A DNA stretch of 64,000 bases from Siphonodentalium dalli (taxonomy: Eukaryota > Mollusca > Scaphopoda > Gadilida > Siphonodentaliidae). A program made the position numbers and the translations under genes. Of this stretch, positions 12,812 through 26,200 are shown in pieces; the stretch's first letter is position 1, and every line of letters begins with the position of its first letter. A model generated the notes under the pieces. That model saw only the letters and a program-made list of their open reading frames with translations. It did no database searches and was not told the DNA's origin. The stretch spans positions 196,340,935-196,404,934 of the forward strand of contig CP136061.1 of NCBI GenBank assembly GCA_032622095.1, written 5' to 3'.

Positions 12812-13290
12812 TAACGCGGTGGGGAATCACGTGGTTTCGATGTTGGCGAGTGCCACGCATTCAAAATGGCCGTGGCGAGTGCAAACGCACAAAAAATAAC
12901 TGGAATTGACACAAAACATAGCATTTTGACTGTTACGAGCATATGCTAGTTTATTCTAAAAACCAGTTGATACCTTATTTGTTCTATAACATTCTGACAG
13001 AAGTTGCCAGTCGGAGGTACGTGGAATACACCAGTCCATACTTTTAGAAGAATCATTCGAATGGTCCGAATGTTGGAACAAACAACTGTGAGTTTGGACA
13101 CACATGAGGTATCAGCTTGTATAAAAATAGAATAGTATATGCTCGTAGCTAACAAAATACTATATAATATAGTATTATGCTAGTTTATTACCTTTTTCCT
13201 CGTTTATGTCGCGTTTGCGATCGCCTCGGCCATTTTGAATACGTGATACTGATAAACTCGAAGCACGTGATTCACCACCCTGATTAAATC
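12812..13290. repeat. Foldback element with ~95-bp inverted arms
   Basis: The left arm (about 12812-12900) and right arm (about 13205-13290) are inverted copies sharing GGAATCACGTG and ATTCAAAATGGCCG(T/A)GGCGA. A second, inner inverted pair (GAGCATATGCT near 12940, TATGCTCGTAGC near 13140) lies between. No transposase. Confidence 0.6.
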
Positions 13291-13946
13291 GACTTCATTT
13301 GCGCCAGAAAAGACCTATATGAATGTATAAATGTTACCACTGTTAACAGCTAATGATGTCTAGTGGATGAGACGCATTTTCAAAATGTGTACACTCCCGA
13401 TCTGTATCAAGGAGAACGAGATCATTGACTTTATCAAATTGAAAAAAAACTGTACTAATTCAAAATGCATATATATGCACCTCTTATAATTTTATATATC
13501 ACTTGTATAGAGAGATTTCGTTTGTAGACGATGGCTTGGAGCTTGTGTGCATTAAACTGCTATTTTATGAAGATGTCCAAGCATATATACATGGTTTAAT
13601 CTGATTGAGAGATAGGTCAGAGTTAGTTATAATGTAATAGACTATGATGGTTTATTACGAATCGAATTTAGAAACCAGTTATATCTCAACCGAAATAGCC
13701 ACGAGCTGTTGAACCCGTTCTATACTAAATGGATTATCACAGTCAGTCAAGAACGGGTACATGTGGTAAAATCAGACGACAGATAAATAAAAGGACAGAA
13801 GGAGACCTAGTTATGGTCGTTTGTTGAACTTATTATCTGAACATTTCGTATGGGATAACTAATCATCAATGATGCTTCAGTTTAGATAGGTTTAAACACC
13901 ACTTTCTACAGGCGCCCTCTCGTGTTCATTGTTGCTATGGTATACT

Positions 13947-16794
13947 CACAGTGTATAAACCGTACAAACATTAAATCGGAAGTTGTTTTCGAAAAGACGA
14001 AAAATGCTATTTTTAGAACGTAAATGTGACAGAAATATCACAACAACACCACAAAATCCAGGTTTCAGACGGACACACGGTCGCACCACATCTATAAACG
14101 TAATTATAAATTGCACATACACATTTGCCGATCGTAAGCTGGCTCCATTTGAGCGAAAGACTCTGTTTAATAGATGAAAGCGGTCTTTGATCACTTCAGA
14201 AAAAAAAATTCTAGCAAAAATTCCCTATTCAAATGTCATTTTAACACATAGCCAGCATCTGTTGGAAACCCCACTATATCGCAACGGAAAGGCCGTTATG
14301 TGTGCAACATATATGGACATGCCCTTGGCTCGAGTGTATTCACAATTTAAAAGTAGAGAGTATTTATTTGGACACCCCACTCGTCAGTCTATGTACGCCT
14401 AGTTGTGTACGACGACAATACTAGTTGCGATGTTATACAGGAATCGTACAGTAATGATATGTTCCTTTCGACCAACTTAAACATAACTATATGTCTTCGA
14501 AACGTCACGTCATTGAACTTATAGACTCTGCCTGTATCAAACAAGGTATTCCGATACTATTTAGCTACTTTTATTCGACTCCGCATGTAACAAAACTGTA
14601 TTTGGGGTTTGAGGAAATATGTTGTATTATGTGATGAAATTGTGTATATGTCAGGGGTGGGGTCTGCAATTGTTTTCCGAACACTAGGCGGGCGGTGGTT
14701 GGTTCTGCAGCCCTGCTTACACATTTTTCCTTTCCCTGTAATTTTGTTCCTAGAGTCATTTGTTCTTCAAAATAATGGGACAGAAGGTTTTAAGAATGCT
14801 TCTATTATGTAATATGTATGCACTTAACCCTTGGTAGGGGGTTTGAGTTCACCAGCAGTTAATAATGAGGAATGACACCAAGGGGTAATAAAATGTCAGC
14901 TTGCTAAATGCTCAATGATCTATCAATGCACATTGGCATGGAAAGGCTCACATTTAAATAGTTCTATTATAAATCATTTATTCAACCTGGTGTAAATGAA
15001 AGCATAACACAATAAAAGATTCTTCAAATAAATGTAAACTCAGTCCGATTCGATGGTCCCCATATCATCAGATTCCAACAACAACATTTTTTTTTTAAAT
15101 GCCGCTTCAGTTATAAGAATCGAGTAATTGCCCAAAACTAATGTTAATCACAGTCAACTATATAGTATAAAATTGCCCAAAACATGTTATTGTCAAATAT
15201 CTGACACCAAGAAGTCACTTGTTTTTAGAGTTATCCATCTTCATCCGCAATTTGTTCAGAGAAGTCTTCTCGTCGACTATTTACTGGGCCACATAAAATT
15301 AAAATAATAGAATTCAAACATCGAGATCTGATTACTCTGAGCTTTGATGGGTCGGTTCCGCGACTCGAATCAAATATCTTTTACCGCCGATGCCAAGGAA
15401 ATAGTAATTTTCGCAGATTTGCGGGCGACATTTCGGATTGAGTACTTTCAAGTAACAATAGACTATTAAAATTCACTGTAGTAAAATAAAACAAATGTGT
15501 TAAAACAAACTTTGACCGATTTCAACGTTATTCGGTATATGGGTCGAGGATCACCTATAGATGGGAGCTGTCAAATTTTAATGATTTTTTAATGAAAAAT
15601 ATGGCCACTGGCAGCCATCTTGGATTTTACTCTTTGCATCAATAAATCCTTTGACACAAAATGCAGAGCTTATCCCTCATCCGATCATCAACAATATGTA
15701 TATGGATCTACGTTGTGACCTCTCGATGGGTGCCTTCGATTTTTTCCAAATTTTGTAAAATAAATGGCTGCCATCTTGGCCATCTTGGATTTTACTCTTT
15801 GTATGACCAAATCCTTTAGCACACATTACAGGTCACATCTCTCATCCAATCGTCACCGAACTCCATATGGATCTTCCACGTGACCTCTTGATGGGAGCCT
15901 CCATTGTTCCGCAAAATTGTTTAAAACAAACATGGTCACCTGAAGCCATCTTGGTTTTAATATGTCAATCGATCAGCATACCGTACAGCACATATTTATT
16001 GGAGAATTGATGGAGAAACTTTATAGTGCTGTTGGTATATAAAAGTAGGAATGCTTCTATAATCATGATACGGAACATTGATAAGAAAAGATAGATCAGG
16101 AAAACTGAGTAAAATAGTCATTTGAAGCAGTTTGGATGGGGTGGGGCCCTATCCCAGATTCGGAAAACGGATGTGGAGCGGAACAGTGCCTTTCTCTTGT
16201 GATTGAAGGTTAATAATGACCATCGGGAGGCCGAGTATCTCTAATATGGAAACCTAATTCATGGGTTCGTCTTTGCACATAAGTCCCATCATAACTTGGC
16301 GTACATATTTTTGGCAACTAGTGATCATCAACTTAAACAACTAGGCGTACATAGACTGAGAGCGTGGTGTCCAAATCAGCACCCTCTACGTTCAAATTGT
16401 GAATACACTCGAGCCAAGGGCATGTCCATATATGTTGCACACATAACGGCCTTTCCGTTGCGATATAGTGGGGTTTCCGACAGATGCTGGCTATGTGTTA
16501 AAATGACATTTGAAGAGGGAATTTTTGCTAGAATTGTTTTTTCTGAAGTGATCAATGGCCGCTTTCATCTATCTATTGAGTCTTTCGCTCAAATGGAGCC
16601 CGCTTACGATCGGAAAATGTGTATGTGCAATTTATAATTACGTTTATAGATGTGGTGCGACCGTGTGTCCGTCTGAAACCTGGATTTTGTGGTGTTGTTG
16701 TGATATTTCTATCACATTTACGTTCTAAAAATAGCATTTTTCGTCTTTTCCAAAACAACTTCCGATTTAATGTTTGTACGGTTTATACACTGTG
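13947..16794. mobile_element. 2.85-kb element with ~455-bp terminal inverted repeats
   Basis: Sequence from 13947 to about 14405 recurs inverted from about 16338 to 16794. The outer ends are CACAGTGTATAAACCG and its complement, and ATACT flanks both sides (13942-13946 and 16795-16799), a likely 5-bp target duplication. The interior has no recognisable transposase; it holds three diverged units with GCCATCTTGGATTTTACTCTTTG at about 15600-15970, the same satellite motif as at 33.3-34.7 kb. It is a non-autonomous DNA transposon of unknown superfamily. Small open frames in the arms are mirror images of each other and are not genes. Confidence 0.8.
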
Positions 16795-17519
16795 ATACTG
16801 TCAGTTATCTTACAAGCTACAATCCACAAGCTACAAACGGAACCTCTCTAATAGTGTAAGTAAATAAAGGTAATACGGCTCTATTTATAGCCTATGTCAG
16901 ATAACGTACCAATTCCATTATCATTTATTTAGTTTTTTTATTTTTAACATCTTTTTATTTTATCAATGAACATACAAATCACTATGTACATATACACTAT
17001 GTTATCATTGATTCTGTTTGTTTTAGTTTAAATATATTTTATTCTCTATGAACATATACATTACTATGTACACTACAATGCAGTATGTTATCATTTATTT
17101 CACCGTTTGGAGTAAGTGTCATTACCGTTTTGTCATAAGTGTTGGGAAATACTAGGTCAACCCAAACTTGGAGATTTTTAAGTTATATACAAAACACTGA
17201 ACCACACTGAAACGTTTCCAGCATTAAAAAAAAGGATTTCAAAAATATTCAGTTGTGGGTTAACAGCCTCTATCTACGTATTGCCGTCTCCACTTTCTGT
17301 ATAGACACGCTTTTCTTTTCGAGGAATATTTCACCAGTTATTATTGCGTAATCAATAAGATCTTACAAGTTTGCTGTCCTAATGAGAATAAACTGTCCAT
17401 CATCATTTTCTGCTGCTGGCAACCTCTGAGAACTCCAACACATGCCCAGTTCTAAGCATGCACTTGGACAGCAATTCTCTGCAGCTTAAGCACCAACATA
17501 ATTGTTATACATAATTCCA

Positions 17520-18381
17520 CAGGTCCCCAGAACGAAAATTTACCCCATCCCAATAGTACTTAATCCTATAGAAAGGTATCCAACTTGGCCGTGCCCAATT
17601 TTTTTCAAAGTCCACAAACAGGTTAAAAATACACAAAATAATTTTTGTTACATAAATGCCTCATAAATAGGTAGAAAGATATTGTATTACTCCTCAATTT
17701 GATGTATCCCGTGTAAAAATTGTCGCTCTAAATATTTATGAAGTTATATTCTTGTCCGTTTGTATGTTTCCAAATCGGCATTCGTGTTAGTTCAATCTTT
17801 GTGTATTTATTTCATTTTTATAAATATATATTGTGTTGCATAAGAACTATACATAGTACTCACAGCAGACTCGCACAAAATGGCTGGTATTGGAAAATTT
17901 AAATTTGCTTCCGGGGTTATGATGCCGTGATGTGGCGTGAACAATTCCGCTTATTAAATTTACTAACTCAACTCCAATATTGTGAACTACATATGTGTTT
18001 TTATCAGTTATCAAGAGGAATTATGCTATTTAATTGATACTTGACATGAATGGGGGGGGGGGTTCATTTTATGCAAAAACCGCTTGATCCATTTCCCCGA
18101 AAGCTCGCTCTTAGGGTGATTAATAATGCTGAGCTGTATGGAATGGCATGGTATTACACGATTCAGCATGCCACTTACACGGGATACATCAAATTGATGA
18201 GTAATAAAATATCTTTCTACCTATTTATGAGGTTATGTAACAAAATTATTTTTGTATACTTTGAACCTGTTTGTGGACTTTGAAAAATGATAAAAAAAAT
18301 TAGTCCCGGCCAAGTTGGATATCTTTCTATAGTATTAAGTACTATTTGGGTGGGGTCAATTTTTGTTCTGGGAACCTGTGT
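17520..18381. mobile_element. hAT-like non-autonomous element, ~205-bp TIRs
   Basis: The arms 17520-17725 and 18175-18381 are inverted copies starting CAGGT(C/T)CCCAGAAC. ATAATTCCA occurs directly outside on both sides (17511-17519 and 18382-18390), close to the 8-bp duplication expected for hAT, with a 2-base mismatch in arm length at the right. No transposase. Confidence 0.7.
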
Positions 18382-18390
18382 ATAATTCCA

Positions 18391-19975
18391 CCTACTCTGT
18401 TATATCAATTATATGATGATTGGAGACAATAAATTGATTGATTGATACGCCGTGACAATGCCACAAGGAAACTTATACCCACAATCAAGATGGACAGCTG
18501 ATGATTATCTTCACACACGTTCGAACCCGCCTTAATCACTGGAACCGAACAAAATAATAGTTTTGTTTATACGAGATATACAAATATTAGAGTTAGAGCG
18601 AAGACTTCAGCGGTTCGTTCCCTAAATGTTATTATTCTGCGCGCCGCATGATACATTTTCCCACCAAAATAAGTGGTTAATAATTCAGCACCTCATTGGA
18701 TGTAGTTTTAAACAAGTTCCTAGCTGATATGTCTACGGGAAACTCTACGGCCGAATTCGTCATATCCGGTTTAAACCTGGTCTACGTAAACATCTAGGTT
18801 TAAACCGCCGTTTGACATCTAAATCCGTGGTTTAAATCAGAGACAGCATGTCTAATTGACGAATTCGTCCATCTCTGGTTTATACCTGGTTCAGCCATAC
18901 CGATAGATTAGCAGTAGTGTCTCTCTATTGTCGAGCTAAATAATCACACTTGTCTAATGTAAACCGCCGCATTCTATCAATAGCGAAATTCGATAATTCG
19001 GACAACGAACATATTTTGATTAGAAATTTATAAGCGAAATACACTCACACCTGTATGGTGCACGGGGATACGTGGTTTGTCAATTGGTGATCAATTGTTT
19101 TGCATTTTATAAACTTAAACCGGCAAATAAACCATATAATTCGACGGTCCAGCAAAACGGGGTTTAGAGAGGCAAGACCTGAGGTGACGAATCCGTCTTT
19201 TCCAGACCGCGGTTTACATGGGTGGAGCTTTGCATAATTTTTATTGACAGGTAGTGTGTCTGTAAGATGATATTGTCGGCTTGTTGTCATCATGCCACAA
19301 TTGATTCATTCTCACACGAGCTATATAGGGGTGATGTGAGCGTGCTTTTGTTCGCGTTAATCGGGGACGGACCAATAATCATTCTACCGGCCTGCTTGTG
19401 GTCCGCCTGGTAACTTTGTAGTCTGATTGCATGCTCATCTCATTGAATCAGACAGCAACTGATTGGTTACAAACGCCCACTTATACCCGGTTTGGCTATC
19501 ATGCATTAAGTAATGGTTAGAGCACGAGAATTGTTCTTTACCAGAATCAATCGAGTCGGAGACGAGATTTATTCTGGTAACGAACAATTCGCGTGCTCTG
19601 ACCGACTTAGAGCACAATTGATCACACATATTGCAATAAACTGGAAATGTGCCGTGCGCTGGCCGCACTTGGACACAATAGCCGGTTAGCCACGCCCAAA
19701 AACGTGATTAACATGAACTGAATGTGAATAGACATGCCCCAAACAACACGGACTGTTCCCACTTTGAAGCGCTCGTGTGATTTGTTTGTTATGAGTTGAT
19801 GGTGCCTAACAATGTGATAATCATTGAACTATTCCTTCGCCAGCCTTGGGAATTGGTGTACTTTATCAAAAATCAGGGAACGATTGCAACAATGGGATTG
19901 TGCTCTAAGTGATAAGAATGACAGATGACAGTTGTCTCATGACGATGTATACAGAATTATCCCTACTATCATACA
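18391..19975. other. No gene seen; repeat debris
   Basis: ATTGATTGATTGAT at about 18431-18447 looks like a LINE or SINE tail. Between 18720 and 19230, GGTTTAAAC-type short words and GACGAATTCGT recur. A short inverted pair around a GAGCACG(A/C)GAATTGTTC core lies at about 19515-19610. None of these supports a gene. Confidence 0.4.
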
Positions 19976-20002
19976 TTAAGTGATAAGAATGACGGATGAC
20001 AG

Positions 20003-20480
20003 TTGTCTCATGACGATATATATATAGTTATCCCTACTATAATGTCTCATGACGATATATATATAGTTATCCCTACTATAATGTCTCATGACGATATATA
20101 TATAGTTATCCCTACTATAATGTCTCATGACGATATATATATAGTTATCCCTACTATAATGTCTCATGACGATATATATATAGTTATCCCTACTATAATG
20201 TCTCATGACGATATATATAGAGTTATCCCTACTATAATGTCTCATGACGATATATATATAGTTATCCCTACTATAATGTCTCATGACGATATATATAGAG
20301 TTATCCCTACTATAATGTCTCATGACGATATATATAGAGTTATCCCTACTATAATGTCTCATGACGATATATATATAGTTATCCCTACTATAATGTCTCA
20401 TGACGATATATATAGAGTTATCCCTACTATAATGTCTCATGACGATATATATATAGTTATCCCTACTATAATGTCTCAAA
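20003..20480 (+). repeat. 39-bp minisatellite, about 12 units
   Basis: Twelve nearly identical 39-bp units, each with CTCATGACGATATATATA and GTTATCCCTACTATAATG. Units vary mainly at one position (TATATAG against TAGAG). Because 39 is a multiple of three and no stop occurs, both strands give long open frames of a 13-residue repeat (MSHDDIYIVIPTI on plus). A partial unit precedes it at about 19935-20000. Homogeneity suggests recent expansion. Confidence 0.95.
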
Positions 20481-21402
20481 GTGTAGTGCATAAACGTTCA
20501 GAATGGCGCCCCAAACTCCCGAGTCACTTCAAGCCAAATAGTTCTATCTCCGCTACAGCCTGCTCCCAATGTGCCACACGGTTTGAGGCTAACGCAGTGT
20601 GGTAGTCGTGTAAAACACAATAAAGAACGTTATTAGAGAGGTTGCTCAACCTCACGGTTAGCAGTTACGAATACAGTTAGAACATATGTCACCACGTTTT
20701 GTTTGCGCTCATTCTAACTGAAACCATCACGAGATGTATAACCGCAATAACGGATATGATTTCATATTGTCTCGGTTTCTACCAAAACATTTTAATATAC
20801 GACACTCCATCAACTAGGTTTGTCTTATCATACAGTCGTCGCATATGAAACCTGACGCTAACTATCTACAATTGGCAGGATATCATATACGATTAGTTTG
20901 AAGGGTGTGCTTAATGTGGTAGATCGTGCGAAGCGAAAACACCATTGTGCACGATAATCCACGCGTTGTCGAGTTCAATAATCGTACTCGTCGTCTTCAT
21001 GTTTGCGAAACGAATATAAAGTTTCGCAACTCAAGGATCGAGCAACGGATACGTTTAGCTATTCGTATCCGTAAAATTCACATGGGACAACAATTTTCGT
21101 TTCGCAAAACATATGACTACGATTAGGATTTGTGTTTTTATTTTTAAAAATTAACATACCGATTGAGATTGCACGGTACGCCAAATGAGTTAGTACCAAT
21201 ACCATCATGTATGTAGAATGAGACATGGGCATAGTGACAGAAACGTCGCGATAAGGGAGATTGTGTTGGGTTGGGGTGAAATGTCCAACAGTTGGAAATT
21301 TCATTTATGACACAACCAGTAATTAGTTGAATTTTTTTCTCGCAGTTTGATTTTCCAACTAATCATGCATATTTTCCTATACTTTAAGTCAAAATATTTG
21401 GC
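20481..21402. other. No gene seen
   Basis: Mixed-composition DNA. The open frame at 20926-21126 has no start context, splice sites or domain that I recognise, and I leave it uncalled. Confidence 0.4.
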
Positions 21403-21410
21403 CCGACATA

Positions 21411-22429
21411 CAGGGACGTGGCTAGATGGTATCCGTTGGGGGTGTCCACTTTGGGGAATTCCAACTCCACTCGCCCTTGAATCCGACCAAACACAAGTTT
21501 TCCATAATTCCATTTGCACCCCCTTGCACATGAGTGCTCAGGCCTAATAGTCTATATGTTTTATAAACCATGGTTCTATATACCCGGTTTGAAAACATTC
21601 AGCTATTTGAACCTGAAAATTGCATAAACCCTAACATCTAGTCCAACTCCAGACAAATGCACACTCCTACGGACAAGAGACCAGGACACACCCGGCCGAC
21701 CATTGTTGTTTGGCCCGGTGTGAGAAAATTTTGAAAACAAGAAAATCGTCAAATCCTAGCATCTAGACTGTCCTCTAGCTTTCCTAGTGTTTGTAATTTA
21801 AAACCTTATACTCACCCTTAGGTTGGAAAATTCTCCAACTGATGACCATTTCAGTCCACAATTTTGACCAAATGTAGTAAGATATTGTTTTCTTAAACTA
21901 GTTAGCAATTTTGTATTGGCCACAGGGGGAGGGACCATGACAAACCATGGTTCGGCCCGGTGTGTGAACATTTTTAAATCAACAAGAGAATGCAAAATAC
22001 TAGCATCTAGACTAGGCTCAAGCCTTCCTAGAGTTGGAAGTTATGTTAGAAAATTTCCAACTGATGACAATTCCGATGACAATGTTGACCAAATGTAGGA
22101 CAATATTATTTTCTTACATTAACTAGCAGTTTTTGCCTGGCCACGGGGGAGGGACCAGGACACAAGCTTTCCAAGTGTTGGAAATTTCCAACCTGACCCC
22201 CCGTTAGGTTGGAAAAAGTAGGAAAATATGCAAATATTGGTCCAAAAACAATAAATTCACCCCAATAAATTGTTTGAAAATCAAACTACAAGAACATTTT
22301 CAACCTATTGTTGGTGTGAAATTTCCAACTTATGTTGTGTCAGGTATGAAATTTCCAACTGTTGAACATTTTGACCAAAGTTGGGGGGGGGGGTGAGACA
22401 CCCCAACCCCCCCTGTCGCCACGTCTCTG
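21411..22429. mobile_element. Non-autonomous hAT transposon with 8-bp TSD
   Basis: The ends CAGGGACGTGGC and GCCACGTCTCTG are inverted (one mismatch), and the exact 8-bp direct repeat CCGACATA flanks the element at 21403-21410 and 22430-22437. CAGGG-type ends with an 8-bp duplication are the hAT hallmark. The interior repeats TTTCCAACT words in both orientations (21820-22380) and ends with a G-homopolymer; no transposase frame. Confidence 0.9.
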
Positions 22430-22437
22430 CCGACATA

Positions 22438-23151
22438 AATTATACGAATTATACTAAAAGCTAAAAGCCACAGAGAAACTGTGCCTGTTTTATCGGTTGT
22501 CGTATTTCAATGTTCAACGACGAACCTTCCCTGTGTGCTTGTCAACACCGCGAACGGAGTGAATAAACGCCGACCCAGGTTTTATCAGCTGTGCTGAAGA
22601 AAATAGACAGATCACGCCCAAGTGAATCTGAATGAAAATACGTACGTCTGTCACGTGGTGTTATAACTCCACTGGCATTTACACCCGGACATTGTTATCG
22701 CTATATATTTAGATCCACTTAGTTTATTTCATTCAACATAAAAGCAGAACGCACGATAATCGAATGTGTTGTAGCCACAATATACATGAAATTACGCTTT
22801 TATTCGGGGCAGATCAGTATCGCCTTTGTTTACTGTCTCTTTGCCAGGTGAACCAAATCGGATATTACCGTACCAGTTACATACATACGGATGTACCACC
22901 TGCTAAACTTCCAATGTTGTACCCGATATCTGTACTGAACACGCTCGATTGGAATTCAGCGAATTTACATGACAATAATATGTTGGGTTGCTAGATTCTT
23001 AGCAAGTACATGACATAGTTCCTGGTTTTATTTCTTTGGGTCTTGATGAATATCTATTCTTAACACTTCGTTGTTACAACTAAATATCACACGTGTTGAC
23101 GATTATGGACTGAGGGTCCAGTTGAGTGATTTGCATCGCTGTCTAAACGGA
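22438..23151 (+). promoter_or_regulatory. Putative promoter region of lectin-type receptor
   Basis: The 5' flank of the receptor's first coding exon. A CTATATATTTAG TATA-like word at about 22700 lies some 450 bases before the ATG; no confident initiator is seen. An open frame at 22764-22994 has no support. A 5' untranslated intron cannot be excluded. Confidence 0.25.
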
Positions 23152-23224
23152 ATGAAATGGACAAAGGATAAAACGACAGCTGTGGAAACATTATTTGTGC
23201 TATTCACTTGCCTTACTTTCACAG
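23152..23224 (+). CDS. Receptor exon 1: signal peptide
   Basis: ATG followed by a charged start (MKWTKDK) and a hydrophobic core (TLFVLFTCLTFT), then the donor ACAG|GTATGT in phase 1. The size and phase fit a secretory-signal exon joining the lectin exon at 25102. Confidence 0.75.
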
Positions 23225-26200
23225 GTATGTGTACATTTGATTTATAATGTGTTTCAGACAAACAACATGTCTCACATATGTAATAAGCATGTATATATAG
23301 TGGTCAAATTTATAAACCCAATTCGGGCTTTATTTACCAACAATTAGTCAATAATTCTAAAATCACCAGCAACTGAGCGTAATGAAGACACCGAGCATCA
23401 ATATTGTCTCAATATTAAAAACCCCGTGTCGGTTTGTATAGCCTTGTTGAATAGTGCTCGCGTTTGTTACTTCCGGTCCGGATTATACAGGCTATATATA
23501 TACCCACACAATGACATATCCAAATAATAGAATGAAGACAAACATGAGTCATTGCATTTAATAAACATGTAAGAATGGCTGCGGACACACGTATCACAGT
23601 AGCGATGGCATAGTAGGTGTGACAATTATATATGGTGGGGTTTGGTGACAATTGGTTGTCATAATTAATATTCCTCAGCGAGTAATGTCTCCCGCTGCAT
23701 ATTCGCATAATGAGTCCCCCAAAGTTCGTTATAATCAGTCTTGTTCTTGTTTTTGGTCCTTGTATAGTTCGCTTTGTTTATTCCAGATACTTTCTCGCAG
23801 TTGCATTTCCCACAACAGTTCCGACACAGCTTGATTGGCCCATGTGATAATAATAGCGGAATTATGCGGAGAACTAAACGTCGCAAAATTAAAACCGCAA
23901 TTGGGGAACTGTCTAAATACACATGAAATTGATATAAGTGGATAAACATGAATTGAGATCATATCAACAAAACGTACTGCATGCATGATATGTGAGTCAA
24001 TGAGGGATTGCCACGGTCAAACACAATTCTGGACGATCGATCGTGCAATTATATATATCATAGAGAACACAATGTAGCAAAACGTAATGAGTAGAGATCA
24101 GCCTTGGTGAAACGCCATGGGTTAATTGGTCGAGTCAACTCATTGTGCGGAAACTCAGCGGGCGACACGCTAGCTATGGCACATAAATATGACGACCAAT
24201 TGTCACCAAAATTGCACCATAATAAATTGTCACATCTACTGTGCCATCGCTACTGTGGTACGTGTGTCCGCAGCCATTGCCCGTATGTGTCGTCCATTTG
24301 GGTATATTATTTGTAAAAATAACTACTTTGAGCAAGAATATTCTTCATTTTGATTTGATCTCCCTATCGGGGTGTTTCACATTGCACTATTTTTCAGGTA
24401 TACAATAGGAATATGGCCAATTAGGTATGTTGCTTCTGTAAATAATACGGTGATAATGTTTTGTTAATATTTCTTGGAATATTGTGCATATGTTTCACAC
24501 CCATATCAAACTGAGGTAATTCCTCCACCAATTCTGATGTATTTATCAAGCAATATAATTTCTCGCCATATATTTGGGTCGGAAATAACTTCGATGTTAG
24601 CTCGAAAACCCGCACATTATATACTGATAATAGAACTTGTTTTAGGTAGATAATCTTCTTGGAATCGCCTCATTTTCTGTTGAAAATGTGCTGAATATGA
24701 GAGCGTTTTAGTCACATTATCGACTCATAATGTGGTGATTCTAAGCCGATTATGTGCGGACAATGTCACAAAGAAGCCAACTCACGACTGTTCAGGTATT
24801 CTCTTTAACGTGTGTTTTCACTATGACCCTCGCCATAAAACGAAATGACGGATATGACTCCATTATCTGCTTATTTCAGAATAAAATACATGTGTATTAT
24901 GTACCTATTTCACATTTTATATTGGTCGATTATGTGCGTGTTTGCGCGAGGATATGTTGGTTAGTTACGAATACCCGTTGACATACTGATATAATTATAG
25001 GTTTGACACTGGATTGATGTATGGGTAGCAACCTCTAAATTTTCCCGGTATCAGTGTTCAGAACTTCAAATGGAATACCGCTTTGATAAACTACATTCCA
25101 GGCGCTTATCGTAAATGTGTGGAGGGGAATAAACATGAGGAGAAGACGCTTACGCTGGAGTGTGCAATAGGATTGTTCATACAAATAGAAGGACAAGCCT
25201 GCAACAAGGATGGTGCTGACATTTGCAAACCAAAGAAAACAAACTTCCAAAACAAATGTGACAGCTCAAGTAAACAGTGGTACTGTTCGGCGACACAACA
25301 AGAACTTAATTTATTGGCGGGAGAATACCAGGTTTCATGTATTGAATACACATGTATCGGTTAGTACTTGTATATGGTGGTGACATGAGTTGTACAACTA
25401 CATATTCCCGATGTAAAACATCTATTGCCATTTTGATATTCTGCAAAAATACAACAAATATCAATAATTGACCTCATGCCCGTTCAATGTGGCATAATAT
25501 CATGTCCTGACATTTGATTATTGAGTTTCGGGCTGTGGCATATTTGACTTGGTATTATAACTAAATCCTTCTTTTATCACGCGCATATTGCAGCGATTTT
25601 AATCTGGCAGTTTAATGACACGAATTGTCCACACGAGACCGTTGTCACAATAACAACACATAAATTATATATCAACATTAAAGAAGTGAATATTCAACGT
25701 ATTATATCATCTATAAGCATATCAATCAATAAGGAAATGTTCTTTTGGATGGTTATGTCGACCGTTTTCAACTTCTATCCAATGATTCTTTGTTTACAGC
25801 ACATTATTCTTGTTTCGGTATGCTTGACGATGTTTAAGTAGAGTTCTTCTTCGTATTTCTACGTTATACTACTCGGCATGTCCGTTCGCATCCGAATCTT
25901 AGTCATATAATTAAAAATGTCATTTTTGAATTTCGGTAAGCGGATTTCTTTCAATTTGAACTGAATTTGTGTGCGTATCAATTGAGCTATATTGCGGCAG
26001 TACTCATGAATTTTTGGGATATCAGGTTTTATTGATTTATCTTCTTGAATGATAAAGTCGTCTTTCCAAGTATCTGCATCACAAAGGAGTGACTCTGTTA
26101 ATGGGTGTAATGTATATGTTAATGTATATGTTAATTATATGTGAACTTTTGTTGATTCCATGAAATTCAATAACTTGGGAGAAATATAAATGTTAATCAC

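Noticed and set aside
13946-16758. Several 60-110-codon frames in the 13.95-14.4 and 16.3-16.8 kb arms
   Set aside because: They are mirror images in the two inverted arms of one element, with no transposase similarity.
20003-20605. Long open frames on both strands around 20 kb
   Set aside because: They come from a 39-bp tandem repeat; no domain, start context or splice sites.
22764-22994. 76-codon frame upstream of the lectin receptor
   Set aside because: No conserved features, unlikely start; probably promoter or UTR DNA.
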